This document shows, piece by piece, positions 1 through 4,971 of a stretch of 5,844 nucleotides of DNA; position 1 is the stretch's first letter; every line of letters starts with the position of its first letter. The notes under the pieces were generated by a model. It worked only from the letters and a program-made list of their open reading frames with translations. It had not been told where the DNA came from and did not search any database. Origin of the DNA: Anaerolineae bacterium (GTDB lineage: Bacteria; Chloroflexota; Anaerolineae; 4572-78; NAK82). Location: contig JANXAX010000172.1 of the NCBI GenBank assembly GCA_025062175.1, forward strand, positions 1 to 5,844. The letters run 5' to 3'. The position numbers and the translations under genes are program-made.

Positions 1-279
1 TGGCGGATTATGATGCCGCTCTCGGCGCCAGCGGTCATCACGCTGGTGGTGGTCAACGCACTGTGGGTGTGGAACGAGCTGCTGATTGCGCTGGTCTTCA
101 TGCAAAAGGACGAGCTCAAGACGCTCATGGTGGGCATCACGGCGTTGCGCTCCAAGCACTACGTGGACATCCCGGTGACCATGGCCGGGCTGTTCATCGC
201 GACGTTGCCCATCGTGGTGCTGTATATGTTTGGGCAGAAGTACTTCATCCGTGGGCTGGTCAGCGGAGCAGTGAAGTAG
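1..279 (+). CDS. ABC sugar transporter permease, MalG type (C-terminal part, 5' end outside window)
   Basis: The reading frame is open from the first base and gives 92 residues ending in FIRGLVSGAVK and a TAG stop. It begins at WRIMMPLSAPA, which matches the end of the cytoplasmic EAA loop of MalG-type permeases, where a proline-rich segment contacts the ATPase. Two hydrophobic segments follow (about residues 12-32 and 57-80), joined by a loop with the WNELLIALVF stretch typical of the family. The terminal R-G-L-x-x-G-A-x-K is also characteristic. The protein would form half of the inner-membrane channel of a carbohydrate importer. About two thirds of a typical 270-300 residue protein lies to the left. 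It runs opposite to, and converges on, the other transporter genes here. Its tail differs from that of the permease at 550-1371, so it belongs to a separate importer rather than a recent duplicate. The substrate is unknown. Confidence 0.9.
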   Translation, partial: WRIMMPLSAPAVITLVVVNALWVWNELLIALVFMQKDELKTLMVGITALRSKHYVDIPVTMAGLFIATLPIVVLYMFGQKYFIRGLVSGAVK

Positions 280-320
280 GCATCCTTGTGCGTGGTCTTC
301 AATGAGCAGGGTTTGGCACT

Positions 321-346
321 TTTCGTGTTCTTTGGTGTGTTTCGTG
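321..346. repeat. Degenerate heptad repeat (TTTCGTG / TTTGGTG / TTTCGTG)
   Basis: TTTCGTG occurs at 321-327 and 340-346, with a one-mismatch copy TTTGGTG at 331-337. The starts are therefore 10 and 9 bases apart. On the other strand this reads as CACGAAA-like units. I recall similar CACGAAA-rich stretches dispersed in intergenic DNA of several environmental phyla, but cannot check this here. The copies also contribute to an inverted repeat (327-335 with 349-357). Confidence 0.5.
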
Positions 347-489
347 GTCCAAAGGGCTCTCTGCGGTGATGACGCCGCTTGTTGATGCGCGCGGCTCGGT
401 TATGATGAAAGAAACCCTCCTTGGAAGAGTGTCCTCCTGTGGGGATGCCATCGCCCACGCAGGTGAGCAACCGACCGCAGGCCTACGAG

Positions 490-514
490 CGGCGATTTTA
501 ATCGCTGGACTTTT
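490..514 (+). terminator. Possible weak intrinsic terminator for the + strand permease gene
   Basis: Bases 490-496 pair with 501-507 (seven pairs, one G-U) around a TTTA loop, and TTTT follows at 511-514 after three intervening bases. The stem is short, the T-run is brief, and it lies over 200 bases past the stop at 279, so this is only a candidate. Read from the other strand there is no T-run. Confidence 0.22.
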
Positions 515-549
515 GGGTTGCGATAAGCTTCGGCAAAGCAAAGGGCAGC

Positions 550-1371
550 TCACTTGATGGCGCCGAACGTCAGGCCGCGCACCAGGTAGCGCTGGATGAA
601 GAAGGTGAGCACCACGGTGGGGAGCATCATGATCACCGCGGCGGCGGTCATATGCCCCCACAAGATGCCCGTCTCGCGCATAAACAGCTGTACAGCGACG
701 GGCATTGTCCTGGCCGTGGTGCCGGTCAGAACCAGGGCGAAGATGAACTCGTTCCAGGTGAAGAGAAATGTGAGAATGGCGGTGCTCGCCAAGCCGGGTG
801 CTGCCAAGACGAGTGCCACGCGCGTAAAAGCGCCAAACCGTGAGCAACCGTCCACCATCGCACTCTCTTCCAGGTCGATGGGCAGGTCTTCGAAGAAGCC
901 ACGCATCATCCACACGACAAACGGCAGATTAAACGTGCAATAGATTAGCACGAGCCCGGGGATGCTGTCGAGCAGGCGCAGATTGCGGAACAGGATGAAC
1001 ACCGGGATCATCGCCGCGATCGGAGGCGTGATGCGGATGGAGAGGATCCAAAAGGCCAAGTTGGAGTGTCCACGAAATTTGTAACGGGCAAGGCTATAGG
1101 CCGCCGGCACACCCAGTGCCATTGCAAAGATAGTGCTTGTAGAGGCAGCCACCAACGAATTGCGGAAATAGTGGCCGAAGTCATATAACCCGAAGATCTC
1201 CTCGAAGTTCATGAAGGTGGGCTGAAAGATCCAAACGGGTGGAAAAGCCAACGCATCCACGCGCGACTTGATTGAAGTGAGAAAGATCAGAATAATGGGC
1301 GCTACAAAGAAGATCGTCGTAATGGCGATGAGCAACCTCTTAAAAACCAGCCAGGCGATTCTTTGTCCCAT
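550..1371 (-). CDS. ABC sugar transporter permease, MalG type
   Basis: A 273-residue inner-membrane protein, the usual length for the MalG-type partner in carbohydrate importers (CUT1 class). Six hydrophobic segments lie near residues 12-32, 73-93, 107-128, 137-157, 195-217 and 240-262. The ATPase-docking EAA loop is at about 168-193, with E169, A171, D174 and G175. It reads ESAMVDGC rather than EAAxxDGA, and V188 sits where many members have the proline of LP. The protein ends RGLTFGAIK, as expected for the family. The ATG is preceded by GAGGAG (1381-1386) with nine bases of spacing, which fixes the start. It lies 32 bases after the MalF-type gene, so the two are probably co-transcribed and form the heterodimeric channel. 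Family assignment is firm; the substrate is unknown. Confidence 0.95.
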   Translation of the reverse strand: MGQRIAWLVFKRLLIAITTIFFVAPIILIFLTSIKSRVDALAFPPVWIFQPTFMNFEEIFGLYDFGHYFRNSLVAASTSTIFAMALGVPAAYSLARYKFRGHSNLAFWILSIRITPPIAAMIPVFILFRNLRLLDSIPGLVLIYCTFNLPFVVWMMRGFFEDLPIDLEESAMVDGCSRFGAFTRVALVLAAPGLASTAILTFLFTWNEFIFALVLTGTTARTMPVAVQLFMRETGILWGHMTAAAVIMMLPTVVLTFFIQRYLVRGLTFGAIK

Positions 1372-1403
1372 AGCCCAATGCTCCTCGGTTTAGCGTCGCA
1401 CAC

Positions 1404-2336
1404 TTAATCCACCCGTCGTCGCATAAAGAAAACAATGATGTTCGCGAACACTACCATCATAAAGATCATCAGATAGGATAGGGCAGAAGCATAGCCCATC
1501 TGGAAGAACTTGAACCCCCACTTATAGGTGTACAATCCCAACACCTGCGTGCTCACTCCAGGTCCACCTAAGGTGAGCACATAGATCAAGTCAAAAATCT
1601 TGAAGGAATCCATCGTGCGGATGAGAATGGCGACCATCAGCGCTGGGCGGATCATCGGCAACGTCAGGTAGCGAAACATCTGCCACCTATTGGCACCGTC
1701 TATCAGCGCGGCTTCGAAGGGTTCATCCGGCAAGGCCTGGATGGCCGCCATGAGGATCAGGGCAACGAAGGGGGTCCACTGCCAGATATCAGCCAACATT
1801 ACAGCGGGCATAGCCGAGATCTGCCGCCCCAACCAGTCCACTTTGTCGAAGCCCATGAGGTAGAGGAGATAGTTGACCATCCCCAGGTCGGTGTTATACA
1901 TAAACCGCCAGATCAAACCAGCCACGACCGGGGAGATCATGAGTGGCAGCACGATCAGAGTGCGTAGAAGTCCACGACCGCGAAACTCCTCGCTGAAAAG
2001 CAGCGCAATGCCCAATCCCAGGAGCACTTGCACCGCAACTGTCACCCCGGTGAAGGTCACGCTCACGCGGACGGATGGCCAAAAGAAAGGATCGGTCGTA
2101 AAGATCGTGATAAAATTCTTCAGCCCGACAAACCGCCAGGTCGCCGTGCGGTCTCCCAGGTTCCATTCATTGAAGCTGAGCCATAAGGAGTAGAACATTG
2201 GGAACAGGGAGAGTGACACTAAAACAGCGACAGTTGGAATGAGCATGATAGCGGGTGCTGACCAATGCATCCAGAATCGTGTTCTAAGCAGCGGGCGCTG
2301 TTGCCGCTGAGCAGTTACTGTTGTCGTGGAGGTCAT
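1404..2336 (-). CDS. ABC sugar transporter permease, MalF type
   Basis: A 310-residue inner-membrane protein with six predicted membrane segments (about 27-49, 92-114, 126-146, 175-198, 230-252, 283-304). It has a well-conserved EAA loop at 208-227: E208, A209, A210, D213, G214, A215 and the L226-P227 end. The loop docks onto the ATPase; the protein pairs with the MalG-type product encoded next. The frame stays open upstream to a TTG at 2403-2405 and an ATG at 2376-2378. I chose the ATG at 2334-2336 because AAGGAAG lies just before it, the longer versions lack a ribosome site, and the N-terminus MTSTTTV followed by a basic stretch and the first membrane segment is normal for the family. It is separated from the binding-protein gene by 226 bases containing a strong hairpin and a possible promoter. 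The substrate is unknown. Confidence 0.93.
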   Translation of the reverse strand: MTSTTTVTAQRQQRPLLRTRFWMHWSAPAIMLIPTVAVLVSLSLFPMFYSLWLSFNEWNLGDRTATWRFVGLKNFITIFTTDPFFWPSVRVSVTFTGVTVAVQVLLGLGIALLFSEEFRGRGLLRTLIVLPLMISPVVAGLIWRFMYNTDLGMVNYLLYLMGFDKVDWLGRQISAMPAVMLADIWQWTPFVALILMAAIQALPDEPFEAALIDGANRWQMFRYLTLPMIRPALMVAILIRTMDSFKIFDLIYVLTLGGPGVSTQVLGLYTYKWGFKFFQMGYASALSYLMIFMMVVFANIIVFFMRRRVD

Positions 2337-2376
2337 CGCTTCCTTGCCTGATATCAGTCCGTTATCTCTTACCGTC

Positions 2377-2405
2377 ATAGTAACACACGTGGCACAACCG
2401 AGCAA
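2377..2405 (-). promoter_or_regulatory. Candidate sigma70-type promoter for the two permease genes
   Basis: On the minus strand TTGCTC (2400-2405) and TACTAT (2377-2382) are separated by exactly 17 bases, about 40 bases before the chosen ATG. The matches are modest: three of six for the -35 and four of six for the -10. In support, the spacer holds one copy of a 14-bp element also found before the binding-protein gene. A weak internal promoter here would let the permeases be made at a level separate from the binding protein. Confidence 0.3.
2387..2400. promoter_or_regulatory. 14-bp shared element, copy 1 (ACGTGGCACAACCG)
   Basis: This matches ACGTGGCACATCCG at 4078-4091 at 13 of 14 positions, in the same orientation. 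Both copies lie in non-coding DNA upstream of transporter genes. This copy falls between the -35-like and -10-like boxes of the candidate promoter, where a repressor site would act. It has no clear inverted symmetry beyond ACGT, so a regulator is an inference. Confidence 0.35.
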
Positions 2406-2498
2406 GTCTTAATCTGGAGAGCTAAAGAAGTGTCCGGATTGCTCATTTATCCGCTCGTTTTCATAGAGAACCCTTGCGATCGGAGGTCTATTCCATCC

Positions 2499-2539
2499 TA
2501 TAAATAGGTGGGGAGGAAGGCAGCACCTCCCTCCCCACC
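2499..2539 (-). terminator. Strong stem-loop with U-rich tail after the binding-protein gene
   Basis: Bases 2507-2520 are complementary to 2526-2539: 14 pairs with one G-U, including ten perfect outer pairs (GGTGGGGAGG with CCTCCCCACC), around a five-base TGCTG loop. Read on the minus strand the stem is followed by TATTTATAG (2498-2506). It starts 23 bases past the binding-protein stop. This has the form of an intrinsic terminator, but with permease genes of the same operon type following it is more likely a partial terminator or a 3' stabiliser. Either would give more binding protein than permease, as is known for maltose-type operons. Confidence 0.7.
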
Positions 2540-2562
2540 ACGTGGCGGATGCCGCGAGGCGC

Positions 2563-3981
2563 TTAGGCCTTCTGGTACCCGGCGCTCCGGAGAATCTCAT
2601 TGAGCAACGGGTTCACATCTTTCAGGGCCTGCTCGGGAGTCTTGGCGCCGGTCATCGCCTCGGACAGCGCAGCCTCGATCAGATCGGCCATCTGTGGCCA
2701 CTCAGGGATGCGCGGGCGACCCAGGGCGTAGTCGTACGACTTGAGCATAGTCTCGTACTCGATGTACTTCTTCTGGAACTCGGGGTCGCCCAGGACGGAC
2801 TTGCGCGAGCTGGGCATCGCGTACGCGAGCTCGCGCTCCATCTCCACGCTCGTAGCCCACAGCATCAGCTCCCACACCGCCTCGCGATTCTTGGAGTCGG
2901 CGGCAATGCCAATGCACCAGCCACCGAAAGTGGGCGAGCGGCGGATGGTGCCATCGGGCAGCTTGTTGCCGGGTGTCAGGGTGATGCCCCACTTACCGAT
3001 GATCTTCGACTTCGACGGGTCGGCGAAGCCGGGCGCGGCGTTCTGCCACTGGATATTCATCGCGGCATTGCCGGCGGCGAAGGTGGCAAAGCACTCATCC
3101 CAGTCCTGCGCCAACACGCCCGGATTGGCGTAGGGCACCAACGACACAAAGAACTCGAGCGCGGCGATGGCTTCGGGGCTGTCCAGGGTGGCCACATAGT
3201 TCTTGTCATAGAAGTACGAGCCGAAGGCACCAAGGAAGTTCACGTAGGTGCACAGCAGCTGTACACCGCGCTTGCCCATGAAGGTCACGCCGTAGACTCC
3301 ATTCTTGGACTCTTTTTCGGTGATCAGCTTGGCTGCCTCGCGCAACTCCTCCCACGTCTCCGGTGGCTTGAGCCCATGCTTGTCAAAGATATCCGTGCGA
3401 TAGTACAGGGTGTGGATGGCGTTGATGAAGGGCAAGCCATAGAGCTTATTCTCCCACATACATTGCTCGGCGAGGATGGCGGGATGGAAGTCCTCCAGCA
3501 TCAGGTAGTCGGGGTCGGTCTCGGCGACCAAGTCCTCCACCGGGGCGATCCAGCCCTGCCCGGCATACTGCCCCATCCACACACAGTCTACATGGACGCC
3601 GTCGAGCGCACCTGTCTGTTGTGTCATTACTACAAACTGCTTTTCCTGTAGGGTGGGATAGGGCAAGATATCCAGGTTGACTTCGATGCCGGTCTTCTCG
3701 GTGAAGCGTGGCAGCACCTTCTTGAGCGCGTCCGGCTTGGCCTCGGCCACCATGCTCACGTTGATCTTGGTGCCGGCATAGGGTTTGCCCTCAGACGGGA
3801 ATTTATACTTACGCGGCTGGAGAATGATGTTTTTCGGCAGTGACCAACCAGGTTGCGCCGAAGCTGCCGCCACGCCGGGGACATAGCCGGCCAGATACAA
3901 ACCCAGCCCACTCGCACCAAATAGCTTCAGTGCCTCGCGACGAGACAGCTTCCGATTGAACACACCTTTTTTGTTTGACAT
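2563..3981 (-). CDS. Extracellular solute-binding protein, family 1, Tat-exported
   Basis: A 472-residue periplasmic or surface receptor that captures a sugar and delivers it to the permease pair encoded downstream. The N-terminus has a twin-arginine signal: basic residues, then SRREALK with R14-R15, a hydrophobic stretch (about 20-35) and a likely signal peptidase I site ASA/Q after residue 42. There is no lipobox cysteine; LAGY (30-33) stands where one would be. The mature part shows family 1 features: INVSMVAEAKPDALKKVLPRFTEKTGIEVN (73-102, first beta strand and helix), NKLYGLPF (178-185), TWEELREAAKLI (209-220), a region with GNAAMNIQW (304-312), and PRIPEWPQMADLIEAALSEAMTG near the end. 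Length is usual for the family. AGGAGG (3990-3995) lies eight bases before the ATG, which fixes the start. The gene is led by 178 non-coding bases and followed by a strong hairpin. The ligand cannot be told from sequence; the neighbouring KDG-type kinase suggests a sugar, uronate or oligosaccharide. Confidence 0.95.
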   Translation of the reverse strand: MSNKKGVFNRKLSRREALKLFGASGLGLYLAGYVPGVAAASAQPGWSLPKNIILQPRKYKFPSEGKPYAGTKINVSMVAEAKPDALKKVLPRFTEKTGIEVNLDILPYPTLQEKQFVVMTQQTGALDGVHVDCVWMGQYAGQGWIAPVEDLVAETDPDYLMLEDFHPAILAEQCMWENKLYGLPFINAIHTLYYRTDIFDKHGLKPPETWEELREAAKLITEKESKNGVYGVTFMGKRGVQLLCTYVNFLGAFGSYFYDKNYVATLDSPEAIAALEFFVSLVPYANPGVLAQDWDECFATFAAGNAAMNIQWQNAAPGFADPSKSKIIGKWGITLTPGNKLPDGTIRRSPTFGGWCIGIAADSKNREAVWELMLWATSVEMERELAYAMPSSRKSVLGDPEFQKKYIEYETMLKSYDYALGRPRIPEWPQMADLIEAALSEAMTGAKTPEQALKDVNPLLNEILRSAGYQKA

Positions 3982-4077
3982 CGCCCTTTCCTCCTTTTCC
4001 TAAAATTTTTTCCGCTCCCAAAAACCACCTGCTCTGAACCGGTCCCGATCGCAGTACAATTGTCTCAACCATTGGAA

Positions 4078-4091
4078 ACGTGGCACATCCG
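4078..4091. promoter_or_regulatory. 14-bp shared element, copy 2 (ACGTGGCACATCCG)
   Basis: This copy differs from 2387-2400 at one base and lies 97 bases before the binding-protein start. It overlaps a small perfect inverted repeat (4083-4096). No promoter boxes like those around the first copy can be recognised here, so its role is uncertain. Confidence 0.33.
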
Positions 4092-4101
4092 TGTGCTTTT
4101 T
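4083..4101 (+). other. Short hairpin followed by five T on the + strand, within the binding-protein leader
   Basis: GCACA (4083-4087) and TGTGC (4092-4096) are perfect complements around a TCCG loop. TTTTT follows at 4097-4101 on the + strand. That has the shape of a tiny intrinsic terminator, but no + strand gene leads into it. On the minus strand it would be a five-pair hairpin in the untranslated leader of the binding-protein mRNA, or an operator with dyad symmetry. Confidence 0.35.
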
Positions 4102-4104
4102 CGC

Positions 4105-4117
4105 TCACCTCCTTTCT
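4105..4117 (-). promoter_or_regulatory. Orphan extended Shine-Dalgarno sequence in the binding-protein leader
   Basis: The minus strand reads AGAAAGGAGGTGA, complementary over 13 bases to the 3' end of a Bacillus-type 16S rRNA. It lies about 124 bases before the binding-protein ATG, which has its own good site at 3990-3995. No start codon lies 5-12 bases downstream. The GTG inside the motif overlaps GGAGG itself, and the next ATG (4086-4088) is 19 bases past GGAGG and opens only a seven-codon frame. It may act as a ribosome-bound mRNA stabiliser, like the STAB-SD of Bacillus cry3A, or be a relic of a lost gene start. Confidence 0.5.
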
Positions 4118-4159
4118 TCTTCGAAAAGCGGGATATTCTATCGTCCTCAGCTCTCAGTT

Positions 4160-4921
4160 CTACTGGGCGATCAGACCACCATCTATCACAAATATAGAGC
4201 CCGTCATGAACTCGGCATCATCGGAAGCGATGTAAAGGGCCGCTTTGGCCATGTCTTCGGCGGTCCCCACCCGCTGCAATGGTTGCCATGTGCGCTTAGC
4301 TTCCGTCGGATCCATGGTGGGTTTATAGTGTTTCACCACGCTATCGCCCTGAGCGGTATCGGTCAGCCCCGGACAGAGGCAATTGACCCGGATATTGTAC
4401 GGCGCAAAGTCCAGGGCCATGCTGCGCGACAGGTTGACCACTCCTCCCTTGGACGCGGCATAGGCCGACGCGTCTGGAGCGCCGACCAAACCGGCGACCG
4501 ACGCGACATTGATCACCACGCCATGTTTGGCTTCCATCATAACCGGCAAGACATACTTCGAGACGAGAAAAATGCCCTTCAAATTTGTATCTAGCACCCG
4601 GTCCCAGGTTTCCTCATCCAAATCGGTGACACGGCCCGGCCGCCAAATTGCCGCATTGTTCACCAGGATGTCCACACGCTTGAAGTCCTGGATGATCTGC
4701 GGAATGACGCGCGCCACCTGTTGGGCATTGGAGACGTCCATTTCGTAAAAGCGACAAACCCCTCCCGCCTCGCGAATTTGGCGGCAGGTCTCTTCGCCAC
4801 GGACGACATCCACATCTGTCAAGGCGATCTCAGCGCCCTCCTGAGCGAACAATCGCGCTGTGGCAGCGCCGATGCCGATCGCACCACCGGTGATGAGTGC
4901 CACCTTGCCTTGCAGCTTCAT
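4160..4921 (-). CDS. NAD-type short-chain dehydrogenase/reductase, classical SDR
   Basis: A 253-residue cytoplasmic oxidoreductase of the usual classical SDR length. The Rossmann glycine motif TGGAIGIG is at 11-18, the acidic D36 after the second strand suggests NAD(H) rather than NADP(H), and NNAA is at 88-91. The full catalytic tetrad is present: N113, S141, Y154, K158 (YAASK). PG at 184-185 and a terminal IDGG (246-249) complete the fold. AGGGGAG (4927-4933) five bases before the ATG supports the start. It lies 50 bases after the KDG-type kinase gene, so the two are probably co-transcribed. The context suggests oxidation of a sugar to its lactone, or interconversion of a keto-sugar acid, as in gluconate 5-dehydrogenase, sugar 1-dehydrogenases or KduD. 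The sequence does not single out one of these, and FabG-like annotation would be a default, not evidence of fatty acid synthesis. Confidence 0.93.
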   Translation of the reverse strand: MKLQGKVALITGGAIGIGAATARLFAQEGAEIALTDVDVVRGEETCRQIREAGGVCRFYEMDVSNAQQVARVIPQIIQDFKRVDILVNNAAIWRPGRVTDLDEETWDRVLDTNLKGIFLVSKYVLPVMMEAKHGVVINVASVAGLVGAPDASAYAASKGGVVNLSRSMALDFAPYNIRVNCLCPGLTDTAQGDSVVKHYKPTMDPTEAKRTWQPLQRVGTAEDMAKAALYIASDDAEFMTGSIFVIDGGLIAQ

Positions 4922-4971
4922 TGGAACTCCCCTTTCCTCATTGCACCTTGATCAACTTTCGTAAGCCGGGT

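Larger units (their letters stand above)
280..549. other. Convergent intergenic region without a convincing gene
   Basis: This 270-base gap separates the stops of two converging permease genes. I see no supported gene: a 63-codon frame on + (366-557) has no ribosome site and runs into the opposing gene's end. The region contains three TTT(C/G)GTG heptads at 321-346 and several small inverted repeats. One pairs 327-335 with 349-357 (nine pairs, two of them G-U). One is at 363-378 (six pairs, ATGA loop, then TTGTTG). One is at 490-507. One or more could terminate transcription from either side, but none has a long T-run. Confidence 0.6.

Noticed and set aside
163..175. A sequence resembling the 14-bp shared element (ACGTGGACATCCC) in the left permease gene
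   Set aside because: It needs a one-base gap to align and encodes a conserved-looking YVDIP stretch, so coincidence is more likely.
366..557. A 63-codon frame on + in the convergent gap
   Set aside because: It has no ribosome site and no recognisable features, and it runs into the end of the opposing permease gene.
299..913. A 204-codon frame on - overlapping the end of the MalG-type gene
   Set aside because: It is a shifted frame over a well-conserved permease, with an arginine- and histidine-rich translation typical of shadow frames.
2337..2405. A longer MalF-type start at TTG (2403-2405) or ATG (2376-2378)
   Set aside because: Neither has a ribosome site, and the added residues are not family-like. 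The ATG at 2334-2336 is preceded by AAGGAAG.
2542..3651. A 369-codon open frame on + opposite the binding-protein gene
   Set aside because: It is antisense to a clear family 1 binding protein, its translation resembles no family I know, and long antisense frames are common in GC-rich genes.
3809..4108. A 99-codon frame on - starting at GTG inside the orphan ribosome-binding motif
   Set aside because: The GTG overlaps GGAGG, so that motif cannot serve it, and most of the frame overlaps the binding-protein N-terminus in another frame.
4160..4921. Reading the SDR as FabG (3-oxoacyl-ACP reductase)
   Set aside because: The catalytic motifs are common to all classical SDRs, D36 suggests NAD rather than NADP, and no fatty acid genes are nearby.
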